In this document: one piece after another, positions 1-6,614 of the stretch | Position numbering within the stretch: position 1 is the first letter of the stretch | Layout of the letters: each line of letters opens with the position of its first letter | Origin: Bacillota bacterium | GTDB taxonomy: Bacteria; Bacillota; Clostridia; Tissierellales; Sedimentibacteraceae | DNA: 16,200 nt | Direction of reading: 5' to 3' | Assembly: GCA_023425285.1 (NCBI GenBank) | Contig: JAFACY010000025.1 | Location: 1-16,200, forward strand | Translations under genes and position numbers: made by a program | The notes under the pieces: generated by a model | Databases searched by the model: none | Told to the model about the DNA's origin: nothing | What the model saw: the letters and a program-made list of their open reading frames with translations, nothing else

Positions 1-515
1 GAAACAACTGTTTTTTCAACAGGTATGTTCATTTTTTTCAATTCTTGCTGCAATTCCTCAGTGGCTATATAAAATTTATCTATTTCCTCACTCAGCCACA
101 GCTTATGGACGTAAAAATCCGTAACAATATTGAAAACAGGAATGTTTTCTCCGGATTCATTTTTTATTTTCAATGAAGCTAAAATCGGAAATGTGTTGAT
201 TATTACATCAGGATTAAATGATCTGGCTATATCCCTCAGCTTCTTGTATCCAAAATTACGGTATATTTCAATAACTCTTTTATCCGTCAACTTTTCGGAG
301 CCATAATACAGCATGGAATATGCTTCACCAAAATCATAGCTTTTGATATAAGCTCTTTTAATTGTTTCTGTAATTGTCGGATGTGCCTCAGTAAATAAAT
401 CAACAACAAATACGTTGTTGTAACCTTTATTGATAAATGCATTCTTTAATGCAGTTGCTACCATTTTATGACCGTTGCCAAAAGGGGCGGTTGTTATTAA
501 AATGTTAATTCCCAT
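1..515 (-). CDS. MGDG-synthase-type glycosyltransferase (N-terminal part)
   Basis: Minus-strand reading frame open from an ATG at 515 to the window edge, about 171 codons; the C-terminal half lies outside. A good ribosome binding site (GGAGG, 518-522) precedes the ATG. The N-terminus reads MGINILITTAPFGNGHKMVA. The GNGH at residues 13-16 matches the glycine/histidine loop (GxGH) that opens the MGDG-synthase/UgtP/MurG-like GT-B glycosyltransferases. It is followed by VVDLF and, further on, NPDVIINTFPI and PVFNIVTDFYVHKLW, which fit the N-terminal Rossmann domain of that family. Family members transfer a sugar from a UDP-sugar to diacylglycerol or a related lipid at the inner membrane face; the exact acceptor here is not visible. 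It is transcribed divergently from the transporter at 649 across an AT-rich gap. No signal peptide is seen. Confidence 0.8.
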   Translation of the reverse strand, partial: MGINILITTAPFGNGHKMVATALKNAFINKGYNNVFVVDLFTEAHPTITETIKRAYIKSYDFGEAYSMLYYGSEKLTDKRVIEIYRNFGYKKLRDIARSFNPDVIINTFPILASLKIKNESGENIPVFNIVTDFYVHKLWLSEEIDKFYIATEELQQELKKMNIPVEKTVV

Positions 516-648
516 GATTCCTCCAAAATTATATATACTCAATTAAATAAACGTATGGTTCTTATTATGTATATCTGAAAATATTATAATATATAACTTG
601 TTTTTATTAAAGAAGATTTATGTAAAATAATTATTTATGGAGGAAAGT

Positions 649-1203
649 ATGGCAGGAGAATTTTTAGAAGCCTTTGCACTTGTATTTACCGCAGAAATAG
701 GAGATAAAACTCAATTGATGCTCATGACTCTATCAGCTAAATATACAATGATGCAAATGCTTTTAGGAATACTTTTAGGAGTTTTAATAAATCACGGTGC
801 AGCCGTTGTAATCGGATGCTGCTTATCCAGCGTTATACAGGGTGAGCTTCTTCAGATATTTGCCGGATTCATATTTGTTGTTTTTGGTATTTTGACAATT
901 GTATACGAAGAAGAGGAGGGAAAAAAGAAAAGCTTTAAATTTGGTCCGGTAATTACGACGGCACTCACATTTTTATTAGGGGAAATGGGAGACAAGACAC
1001 AGCTTACGGCAATGACTCTGGCAATGGAAGCCGACTATCCTGCTCTGGTACTAACGGGTTCCGTTACAGGAATGCTTGCAATCGGGCTTGTAGGAATAAT
1101 AATAGGTTCATCATTGACTAAACGGATACCTTCTAATATAATAAGGATAATATCTGGATTGATATTTATTATATTTGGACTGATGAGGTTTATAGGTAAA
1201 TGA
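649..1203 (+). CDS. GDT1/TMEM165 (UPF0016) family divalent cation transporter
   Basis: A 184-aa hydrophobic protein made of two homologous halves, each carrying the family signature E-x-G-D-K-T: AEIGDKTQL at residues 15-23 and GEMGDKTQL at 111-119. Several membrane helices surround these motifs, and an acidic/basic cytoplasmic-looking linker (EEEEGKKK, about 87-94) joins the halves. In this family the acidic motifs line the path for Mn2+ or Ca2+; bacterial members studied so far mainly export manganese. I place the start at 649 rather than at the upstream in-frame ATG at 637, because the GGAGGA ribosome binding site (639-644) overlaps that first ATG and is well spaced for 649. The stop TGA overlaps the ATG of the Nudix gene by 4 nt, so the two are probably translated together. 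No Mn riboswitch is seen upstream. Confidence 0.88.
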   Translation: MAGEFLEAFALVFTAEIGDKTQLMLMTLSAKYTMMQMLLGILLGVLINHGAAVVIGCCLSSVIQGELLQIFAGFIFVVFGILTIVYEEEEGKKKSFKFGPVITTALTFLLGEMGDKTQLTAMTLAMEADYPALVLTGSVTGMLAIGLVGIIIGSSLTKRIPSNIIRIISGLIFIIFGLMRFIGK

Positions 1204-1826
1204 ACATAAATGATGTAAAAAAGCTGATGGCAGAATCTGTGCCGCTGCCAATGGATGAGGACTATAGATTTTCGGTTCTGCTTCCGCTGATAGAAATAGA
1301 CGGAGAGATCAATCTGATATATGAGGTCAGATCAAAATCCATAAGACAGCCCGGAGAGATTTCTTTTCCCGGAGGTAAAATCGAGCCCGGAGAAAACCCT
1401 GAATATGCAGCCGTAAGAGAGACCTGTGAAGAGCTTGGTATAGAAAGAGAAAACATAGAAGTAATAACGGAAATGGACTACGCTGTTACAAGCAAAAGCG
1501 GATCCTTTGTTTATACGTATTTAGGAAATATAAAGGATATTGAAATAAATGAAATAAAATATAACAGGGATGAGGTTGCCGAGATATTTCATGTACCTCT
1601 TTCTTATTTTATGGAAAACGAGCCGGAAAAATATTTCATGAATTATTATCCCAAGGCAGACAATGATTTTCCCTACCACATGCTTAACGGCGGAGAGAAG
1701 TACAATTGGGAAAGCTTAAAATATCCTGTCTATTTCTATAAATACAAGGATTATATAATCTGGGGACTGACAGCCAAAATTACTTATAGTTTTGTAAGGA
1801 AGCTAATGGAAAATAACAAAAAATAA
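1200..1826 (+). CDS. Nudix hydrolase, CoA-pyrophosphatase-like
   Basis: A 208-aa protein with an intact Nudix box (G-x5-E-x7-REUxEExGU) at residues 59-81, including REXXEE with E74, E77 and E78 for Mg2+ binding. Just before it, VRSKSIRQPGEISFPGG (43-59) resembles the extra UPF0035 signature that marks the CoA/acyl-CoA pyrophosphatase branch (NudL type). The likely reaction is hydrolysis of coenzyme A or its derivatives to 4'-phosphopantetheine and 3',5'-ADP, in the cytosol. The length (about 200 aa) is normal for this branch. The ATG lies inside the stop of the transporter gene (ATGA overlap), so expression is coupled to it. Substrate specificity within Nudix proteins is hard to read from sequence, so the CoA assignment is an inference. 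Confidence 0.85.
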   Translation: MNINDVKKLMAESVPLPMDEDYRFSVLLPLIEIDGEINLIYEVRSKSIRQPGEISFPGGKIEPGENPEYAAVRETCEELGIERENIEVITEMDYAVTSKSGSFVYTYLGNIKDIEINEIKYNRDEVAEIFHVPLSYFMENEPEKYFMNYYPKADNDFPYHMLNGGEKYNWESLKYPVYFYKYKDYIIWGLTAKITYSFVRKLMENNKK

Positions 1827-1852
1827 GCTTCAAAAATATTTTTAAAAAACTG

Positions 1853-1881
1853 TTGCATTTTATGATTGAGTGTAATATAAT
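1853..1881 (+). promoter_or_regulatory. Promoter of the cysK-cysE operon
   Basis: TTGCAT (1853-1858), a 17-bp spacer and a perfect TATAAT (1876-1881) form a sigma-A-type promoter. The expected start is near 1888, just before the T-box leader. It begins directly after the Nudix gene stop. Confidence 0.7.
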
Positions 1882-1887
1882 AAGAAA

Positions 1888-2186
1888 AAATCTAAACCCA
1901 ACTAAATTAGTAGGAAATACTATGAAGAAGGAAAGTAACGTGTACTGAATTTTTAGAGAGAGTATCTCATAGCTGAAAGGATACTTATCGGAGGTATATG
2001 TGAAGTGCCCTTTGGAGTACAGCACCGAAATTATTATATAATAGTAGGCTGCTGCGGAGCATATCCGTTATCGTATAATAGCATGATGGTGCTAGCAAAA
2101 AGTGGGCAATTTAATTGTCAATAAGAGTGGAACCGCGGATATACTCCGTCTCTATATAATATTTTATATAGCGACGGAGTTTTTTA
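1888..2186 (+). promoter_or_regulatory. T-box leader (tRNA-Cys-responsive) upstream of cysK
   Basis: A leader of about 300 nt with the T-box sequence AGAGTGGAACCGCGG at 2124-2138 and a terminator at its end. On the 3' side of stem I, the stretch GTGAAGTGCCCTTTGGAGT has the usual T-box specifier-loop setting, and TGC at 2006-2008 (a Cys codon) is the best specifier. The acceptor-pairing bulge is UGGA (2128-2131), which pairs with a discriminator U followed by CCA; tRNA-Cys has discriminator U73. Codon, discriminator and the downstream cysteine genes all agree. Uncharged tRNA-Cys should stabilise the antiterminator and allow read-through. The alternative specifier reading GTG (Val) fits neither the bulge nor the genes. 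Confidence 0.93.
2143..2186 (+). terminator. Intrinsic terminator of the T-box leader
   Basis: ACTCCGTC (2143-2150) pairs with GACGGAGT (2173-2180), and inside it CTATATA (2152-2158) pairs with TATATAG (2165-2171). A run of T follows. The 5' arm begins just after the T-box sequence, as expected for the terminator/antiterminator switch. Confidence 0.9.
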
Positions 2187-2241
2187 ATACGGCTATTAAA
2201 ATTTCCTTAAGTTTATCGGGTTAAAAAAAGAGGGTAATAAT

Positions 2242-3135
2242 ATGAGTCAATTTACAACATTAAGCTTGATAGGTAATACACCTATAGTTCAACTGCCCGG
2301 AGAAAATATATTTATTAAAATGGAAAAATTCAATCCCGGAGGGAGTATTAAGGACAGGACTGCACTGGGTATGATTCTGGATGCTGAGAAAAAAGGACTG
2401 CTGAAAAAAGGCAGCGTTATAGTCGAACCTACCAGCGGCAATACAGGTATTGCATTGGCACTTATAGGCAGATTGAAGGGATACAATGTAATTCTGACCA
2501 TGCCTGAAACTATGAGTGTGGAAAGAAGAACAATGATTTCATCATATGGTGCAGTACTGGTTTTAACTGACGGAGCCAAGGGTATGAAGGGTGCCATTGA
2601 AAGAGCAAATGAAATTTTAAAGGAAAACAGCAAAAATTTTATGCCTGACCAGTTCAACAATCCGGCAAATCCTGAATTCCATTATATGACTACGGCTGAG
2701 GAAATAATCAGACAGTTAAATGATCTCGATGTATTTACGGCAGGTGTGGGAACAGGCGGAACCATTTCGGGAGTTTCAAAAAGATTGAAGGAATATAATA
2801 ATAATATAATAATTGCAGGTGTGGAGCCGGAAAAATCCCCGGTATTATCAGGCGGAAATCCCGGACCTCATAAAATCCAGGGTATCGGTGCAGGCTTTAT
2901 TCCAGGCACATATGACGGAGACAATGTTGATGAAATACTGACCATATCCGAAGAAGAGGCAATTGAAACAGCCGTTGAGGTATCAGCCAAGACAGGTATA
3001 CTGGTGGGTATTTCTTCGGGAGCTAATGTGGCAGCAGCAAGAAAGCTTGCGGCTAAATACGGCGGCAATAAAAAAGTATTGACCATAGCTCCGGATGGCG
3101 GCGAAAAGTATTTGTCAATGGTTAAATACTACTAA
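2242..3135 (+). CDS. cysK: Cysteine synthase (O-acetylserine sulfhydrylase)
   Basis: A 297-aa PLP enzyme of the cysteine synthase family. It joins O-acetylserine and sulfide to form cysteine and acetate in the cytosol. The motif NPGGSIKDR (residues 31-39) contains the PLP-binding Lys37. PTSGNTGIALA supplies the substrate-binding loop, GVGTGGTISG the phosphate-binding glycine loop, and PDGGEKYLS sits near the C-terminus. The N-terminal TTLSLIGNTPIVQL is the classic family opening, and the length is normal. The ATG follows GAGGGTAATAAT, an acceptable ribosome binding site. It is the first gene behind the Cys T-box and lies 28 nt before cysE. Cystathionine beta-synthase-like activity cannot be excluded by sequence, but the cysE partner and the T-box make cysteine synthesis the clear call. 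Confidence 0.95.
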   Translation: MSQFTTLSLIGNTPIVQLPGENIFIKMEKFNPGGSIKDRTALGMILDAEKKGLLKKGSVIVEPTSGNTGIALALIGRLKGYNVILTMPETMSVERRTMISSYGAVLVLTDGAKGMKGAIERANEILKENSKNFMPDQFNNPANPEFHYMTTAEEIIRQLNDLDVFTAGVGTGGTISGVSKRLKEYNNNIIIAGVEPEKSPVLSGGNPGPHKIQGIGAGFIPGTYDGDNVDEILTISEEEAIETAVEVSAKTGILVGISSGANVAAARKLAAKYGGNKKVLTIAPDGGEKYLSMVKYY

Positions 3136-3163
3136 AATCAATTGAAAAGAAAGGGCTGATGAT

Positions 3164-3721
3164 ATGATTAAATTTATTAAATCAATTATTGAAGATATAG
3201 ATTCGGTGTTTGACAGAGATCCTGCCGCAAGAAACAGGATGGAAGTATTTCTTTTGTATCCTCACATTAAGGCGTTGATAGCATATAAAATATCCCACAG
3301 CCTGTACAAAAAGAAAAGATTCTTTCTGGCGAGATGGATTTCAAATATAGGGAGACACATGTCAGGTATAGAAATTCATCCCGGAGCAACAATCGGCAAG
3401 GGGCTTTTCATAGACCACGGCATGGGTGTTGTTATAGGTGAAACCGCTGTTGTAGGCAACAATGTAACCATGTTTCACGGTGCAACATTAGGAGGTACGG
3501 GAAACGATAAGGGCAAGAGACATCCTACTGTAGGAGATAATGTGACTATCGGAGCGGCAGCCAAAATATTAGGCAATATTTATATAGCATCAGGCACCAG
3601 GGTAGGAGCAAATGCGGTTGTTTTAAACGATACCAGACCTAATTCAACGGTTGTGGGAATTCCCGCAAAAGAAGTAAAAAATACCGGTAAGGTAATACAA
3701 TTGTACGATTACGCAATTTAA
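3164..3721 (+). CDS. cysE: Serine O-acetyltransferase
   Basis: A 185-aa short-form CysE, which makes O-acetylserine from serine and acetyl-CoA, the substrate of the cysK product encoded just upstream. The N-terminal alpha-helical part (about residues 1-65) contains FDRDPAARNRMEVFLLYPHIKAL. The rest is a left-handed beta-helix of hexapeptide repeats, with IEIHPGATIGKGLFIDHGMG (69-88) carrying the catalytic-type Asp84-His85 pair. VVIGETAVVGNNVTMFHGATLGGTG and VVGIPAKEV are further family hallmarks. This short form lacks the longer N-terminal domain of the enterobacterial enzyme, as is usual in Firmicutes. The start is supported by an AAGAAAGGGCTGATGAT region with a moderate ribosome binding site. 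It ends the operon; a strong hairpin follows at 3742. Confidence 0.95.
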   Translation: MIKFIKSIIEDIDSVFDRDPAARNRMEVFLLYPHIKALIAYKISHSLYKKKRFFLARWISNIGRHMSGIEIHPGATIGKGLFIDHGMGVVIGETAVVGNNVTMFHGATLGGTGNDKGKRHPTVGDNVTIGAAAKILGNIYIASGTRVGANAVVLNDTRPNSTVVGIPAKEVKNTGKVIQLYDYAI

Positions 3722-3741
3722 AAAAATATTAAGTGAATTTT

Positions 3742-3774
3742 AACAAGGAAGATTTCATTGGAATCTTCCTTGTT
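3742..3774. terminator. Hairpin terminator between convergent units
   Basis: A perfect 13-bp stem, AACAAGGAAGATT (3742-3754) with AATCTTCCTTGTT (3762-3774), and a 7-nt loop. It lies between the ends of cysE (plus) and the secreted-protein gene (minus). Only short T-rich stretches follow on either strand, so it probably acts in both directions without an ideal U-tract. Confidence 0.7.
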
Positions 3775-3793
3775 TATAAGATATTTTATTGTT

Positions 3794-4216
3794 CTAATAT
3801 GTTTTCTTTAATGAATAAATAGTTCCCGCTTCAACAAAATCTCCGTCACTGTCATAAACAATTCCGGTTACAAAAAGTCTGTATGTACCTTTTGAAACGG
3901 CTCTTGACTGTGAGTCTATACATGACATACCGCCTGTCTTTGTCCATGAGTATACATAGCTCCAGGTATCATCCGAATTTAGTTTTTGTAAAGTCATAAT
4001 CAATTCACATGAACCCGTTTTTAAGCTTTGAGTCATATCCGCACCACATGTTGCTACTCCTAAACCGCTAATTTTTAAGGATGCTGATAAATTCATCATG
4101 TGAATGTACATAGGAAAGATTTCTCCTTCGGGTATCTCATATGCCAAAGCCTGTGTCTGAGCACTAAAAGATAGCAAGATACTCATAATAATAATTAAGC
4201 TTAATATTTTTTTCAT
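3794..4216 (-). CDS. Small secreted protein, likely sigma-factor target
   Basis: A 140-aa protein with a clear signal peptide (MKKILSLIIIMSILLSFSAQTQALA, cleavage near residue 25). The mature part of about 115 residues is rich in Ser, Thr and Gly and looks like beta-strands. It contains two Cys in the first half (ATCGADMTQSLKTGSCEL) and a third in MSCIDS, with the C-terminal pattern KGTYRLFVTGIVYD and AGTIYSLKK. This resembles small clostridial exported beta-sandwich proteins of unknown function, but I do not recognise a named family with confidence. The start ATG at 4216 follows AAAGGAGAATGGA. The gene is preceded at 4247-4274 by the same 28-bp element that precedes the secreted-protein cassette at 5755, directly after the anti-sigma stop codon. 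I therefore infer that the local sigma factor controls it. Function unknown. Confidence 0.75.
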   Translation of the reverse strand: MKKILSLIIIMSILLSFSAQTQALAYEIPEGEIFPMYIHMMNLSASLKISGLGVATCGADMTQSLKTGSCELIMTLQKLNSDDTWSYVYSWTKTGGMSCIDSQSRAVSKGTYRLFVTGIVYDSDGDFVEAGTIYSLKKTY

Positions 4217-4246
4217 TCCATTCTCCTTTATTCTTTTTCATATATA

Positions 4247-4274
4247 AGACAATTTAGAAGAAGGAAATGTAACA
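4247..4274 (-). promoter_or_regulatory. Putative ECF-type promoter, copy 1
   Basis: On the minus strand this reads TGTTACATTT, 8 nt, TAAATTGTCT. Read as an alternative-sigma promoter it is TGTTAC-N17-TGTC, similar in shape to ECF promoters such as those of the SigX/SigM type. The start point would fall near 4240, leaving a leader of about 25 nt before the ATG at 4216. The element abuts the anti-sigma stop codon (4275-4277). Copy 2 is at 5618. Confidence 0.65.
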
Positions 4275-4973
4275 TTATTTTATAGATTTTGCAATTTTTA
4301 TTAATTGCTCATTCTCTATAAGGATGTCGTTACTGGTAATTACAATTGAGTTGTCATGAAATTTAAATATCAGTATGACAGAATTTTCTTTTCTGTATAT
4401 ATAACCGTTTTTATTATTTATAATTACATCGTATGTTTCGCTTTTTTCTGTATCTATATTAAATGAAGTAGTTTCATCATAAATGTTAATTTTGATGATA
4501 TTATTTTCATTATCGTAAAATATTTGAGATTGCGCATTAGAAGTTTTAGACTCATCACTTATGATATATCCTTCCGGTAAATATTCAACATTGAATGATG
4601 AATAGGATGTACCCTCTTCCTTGGGAACAAATGTAGTATGTGTATCAAAAATTTCTATATAAAAGTTTATAACCATTTCCCTGAATGCCTCAACAGTTAC
4701 GAAGGGAATAATAAAACCTGAAGACAATATCAGAACAAAGACTGCCACCTTAATGATTAACTTCCTGAATTTAATCTTCTTTATATGATTAGAGTCAGCC
4801 TTATCAAAGTGTTCATTGATCATTTCATATATTTTTTTGTCAAGCTCTTCTTTATTCGGATTTTCCGTTATCGTATCCTTATCAAACATATCAAATATCT
4901 CAGTATCCTTTTCAATACTCGACATAACAGCTTTTTTGATAAGAAAGTCAATTTTCTCGTTTTCATTACTCAT
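4275..4973 (-). CDS. Membrane anti-sigma factor with DUF4367-like outer domain
   Basis: A 232-aa single-pass membrane protein. Residues 1-70 are charged, helical and cytoplasmic-looking; a transmembrane helix spans about 72-94; the remaining 138 residues would lie outside. The outer part contains VEYLPEGYIISDES (129-142), the typical opening of DUF4367-type domains found behind Firmicute sigma factors, and further beta-rich sequence. The N-terminal part has no Cys/His zinc motif, so it is not a ZAS-type anti-sigma. The start is set at the ATG at 4973, because GGGTGGTG lies 7-8 nt upstream; an in-frame GTG at 4985 falls inside that ribosome binding site. It overlaps the sigma gene by 8 nt (ATGAGTAA), so the two are coupled, the usual sigma/anti-sigma arrangement. 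The anti-sigma role is inferred from context and topology. Confidence 0.78.
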   Translation of the reverse strand: MSNENEKIDFLIKKAVMSSIEKDTEIFDMFDKDTITENPNKEELDKKIYEMINEHFDKADSNHIKKIKFRKLIIKVAVFVLILSSGFIIPFVTVEAFREMVINFYIEIFDTHTTFVPKEEGTSYSSFNVEYLPEGYIISDESKTSNAQSQIFYDNENNIIKINIYDETTSFNIDTEKSETYDVIINNKNGYIYRKENSVILIFKFHDNSIVITSNDILIENEQLIKIAKSIK

Positions 4974-5526
4974 TTGTTTCACCACCCTTTATTCTTTGTC
5001 TTAACATATCAACAGCCCTTTTTGCATACATTCTTATGCTCTTCCTGTTGATTCCCAACAGATCAGCTATTTCATCATAACTTAATTCTTCATATCCATA
5101 TCTATAATATAAAACTGATTTGTATGGTTCAGGCATATGGTTCAATGCATCTTCAACATCCGAAGTACCTATATCTTCACTAAAATCATCTTCTACACTT
5201 AAACAAGTATGCTTTGAAATCTCAGTAAGATCATCTAACAATTTTTCTTTCTTTATGTAGTTTAAGTAATTATTGTAAACACTTTTTTTCAAATATGCCT
5301 TTATTTTGTATTTTCCGATTTTTCGCACGCTATGTATTTGTTCCAAGACTTTTAAAAAGGATATAGAAATTATATCACTTGATACAGTGTAATTGTTGTT
5401 AGTAAGAAAAAGTGCATATTTCCAAAGAGCATCATAATATGTTTCATATAAAAATGCTGCATATTCCTTGTCATTTAATTCCGTATTTCCCCCAACTGTG
5501 TCTGATAGATTTGATAAAAAGAACAT
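4966..5526 (-). CDS. RNA polymerase sigma-70 family factor, ECF-like
   Basis: A 186-aa two-domain sigma factor. Region 2 lies at about residues 22-92 (FLYETYYDALWKYALFLT, then ISISFLKVLEQI and AYLKKSVYNNYLNYIKKEK). Region 4 lies at about 122-180, where DALNHMPEPYKSVLYYRYGY is followed by the helix-turn-helix LSYDEIADLLGINRKSIRMY AKRAVDML. No region 3 is present, which defines the ECF-like group. It should direct RNA polymerase to a small set of promoters, and the twin elements at 4247 and 5618 are the obvious candidates. I choose the ATG at 5526, since AAAGGGGG lies 9 nt upstream; the GTG at 5532 is too close to it. Upstream on the minus strand is TATAAT with only a weak -35, so basal housekeeping expression is likely. 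I see no copy of the twin element before this gene, so autoregulation is not evident. Confidence 0.88.
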   Translation of the reverse strand: MFFLSNLSDTVGGNTELNDKEYAAFLYETYYDALWKYALFLTNNNYTVSSDIISISFLKVLEQIHSVRKIGKYKIKAYLKKSVYNNYLNYIKKEKLLDDLTEISKHTCLSVEDDFSEDIGTSDVEDALNHMPEPYKSVLYYRYGYEELSYDEIADLLGINRKSIRMYAKRAVDMLRQRIKGGETNE

Positions 5527-5617
5527 AATCACTCGCCCCCTTTGATGATAAAGTTAATTATATCATATATTTGATAATTATAGAATAGAAAATAATATTG
5601 AAAAAAATGAAAAATAT

Positions 5618-5645
5618 TGTTACATTTTTGGCTTGTAAATTGTCT
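5618..5645 (+). promoter_or_regulatory. Putative ECF-type promoter, copy 2
   Basis: TGTTACATTT, 8 nt, TAAATTGTCT. Both 10-nt blocks and their spacing are identical to the minus-strand copy at 4247-4274, and some spacer bases match too. Read as TGTTAC-N17-TGTC, transcription would start near 5653, about 100 nt before the ATG at 5755. No good sigma-A promoter is seen here, which supports use of an alternative sigma factor. Confidence 0.68.
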
Positions 5646-5694
5646 ATATAGTAAAGAGTTAGAAAGAAAAATTTTATACTAGGGGGTGATTCCA

Positions 5695-5733
5695 TTGAAG
5701 ATTGAATCGTTATACAAGAGAGACAAATATTAA
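5695..5733 (+). CDS. Possible 12-codon leader peptide
   Basis: A TTG at 5695 preceded 6 nt upstream by the strong ribosome binding site AGGGGGTG (5681-5688) opens a 12-codon frame, MKIESLYKRDKY, ending in TAA at 5731-5733, 21 nt before the secreted-protein ATG. The SD-like sequence is otherwise unexplained in this leader. It could be a small basic peptide, a leader that tunes translation of the next gene, or chance. Confidence 0.3.
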   Translation: MKIESLYKRDKY

Positions 5734-5754
5734 AAAATAACTTAGGAGGTACAT

Positions 5755-6543
5755 ATGAAAAAGAGATTTATAAGTAGCTTATTGTTAATGGTTTTATTGA
5801 TTTCTTCCATAACAACTGTTAATGCAGCTTCTATGGAAGATAAAGAATGGGAAGACAGAAAAGCTTATATAGAGGAAAATATAATTGCACTAGGAAGTAA
5901 TGATTTTGAAGCTGTAGAAAATTGGTTATTTTTAAATGGATTTCAGGATGTTGAAGTTGTTCAAGATGAAGATAACATGATTAAACCATTATCATCAGCT
6001 GAGAATGTTACAATTACTAATTTTGATGCTTACTATGATACTAGGTCAAGTAGATACTTAATCAAAGGATGGTGGATGTGGAAAGGTACTCAGTATTTAG
6101 ATATTAGTGCTGGTGCAGTTGATGGTGTAATGTTGGCAATGTATAATAGTAACTTCCGTCCAGTATCGGGATATGAATATGCTTACGGAACTGCAACAGG
6201 TATTGCAATTTATGATCAACATGGTACCCACTATCCAAATTCAGGCTCGCAAGCAACACCAGTAAATTCTGGACTAGTTTGGACATTTCAAGATTATTAT
6301 GATTGGAACAATTACATAGGTTATAAGGGTCAAGTATGGGCATGGTTAGCAAAAAAACCAACAGATAGTACTGTTTATTTAAAGTTAGATTATCAGCATA
6401 CATTTACAGGCGCTTCACTTAATTCAGCGACTATTTCATGGCCACTTAATGATAAACCATCTATATCTCTAGGTTTTAATATAGCACCACAGGCATGGAC
6501 GGCTTCAAATTTCTGGAGGATACCAAGTTGGCCAAATAACTAA
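5755..6543 (+). CDS. Trp/Tyr-rich secreted protein, first gene of exported cassette
   Basis: A 262-aa protein with a clear signal peptide (MKKRFISSLLLMVLLISS, cleavage after VNA near residue 24). The mature protein is about 238 residues, around 26-27 kDa. After a short acidic helical segment (26-75) it becomes beta-rich and unusually aromatic: 13 Trp in all, with clusters such as KGWWMWKG, QVWAWLA and FWRIPSWPNN at the C-terminus. It has no Cys. I do not recognise a catalytic motif. The size, lack of Cys and strand-rich C-terminal domain recall large secreted bacteriocin-like proteins (geobacillin-26 type), but that is only a vague resemblance from memory. A near-perfect ribosome binding site (TAGGAGGTACAT, then ATG) suggests high output. 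It is preceded by promoter copy 2 and followed by a lipoprotein and a small membrane protein, which could be immunity or export partners. Confidence 0.8.
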   Translation: MKKRFISSLLLMVLLISSITTVNAASMEDKEWEDRKAYIEENIIALGSNDFEAVENWLFLNGFQDVEVVQDEDNMIKPLSSAENVTITNFDAYYDTRSSRYLIKGWWMWKGTQYLDISAGAVDGVMLAMYNSNFRPVSGYEYAYGTATGIAIYDQHGTHYPNSGSQATPVNSGLVWTFQDYYDWNNYIGYKGQVWAWLAKKPTDSTVYLKLDYQHTFTGASLNSATISWPLNDKPSISLGFNIAPQAWTASNFWRIPSWPNN

Positions 6544-6554
6544 ACTTTATTATT

Positions 6555-6599
6555 TGCTGATAAATGAGTGATTATATTATAATTACTCATTTATCAGCA
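6555..6599 (+). other. Long intercistronic hairpin
   Basis: TGCTGATAAATGAGT (6555-6569) is exactly complementary to ACTCATTTATCAGCA (6585-6599), and most of the 15-nt interval can pair again (ATTATA with TATAAT). No T-run follows; the ribosome binding site of the lipoprotein gene (AGGAGG, 6604-6609) begins 5 nt later. It is better read as an mRNA-stability, processing or partial-attenuation structure that makes the first gene the most abundant product than as a full terminator. Confidence 0.6.
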
Positions 6600-6614
6600 T
6601 CATAGGAGGTTATT

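Noticed and set aside
1780..2025. An 81-codon minus-strand frame over the T-box leader.
   Set aside because: It lies antisense to the T-box leader and the Nudix gene end, with no ribosome binding site.
2085..2096. ATGGTGCTAGCA in the T-box leader resembles the GGTGCTACCACC element of the cobalamin leaders.
   Set aside because: Only about eight bases agree, it is not after a terminator, and it lies inside T-box structure; taken as chance.
5583..5640. Autoregulatory copy of the twin element before the sigma gene on the minus strand (TGTAACAATATT).
   Set aside because: It is only the reverse of the plus-strand element; no second block lies at the right distance.
5617..5650. Housekeeping promoter for the secreted cassette (TTGTTA at 5617 with TATATA at 5645).
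   Set aside because: The spacing is 22 bp, too long for sigma-A, and the repeated ECF-type element explains the region better.
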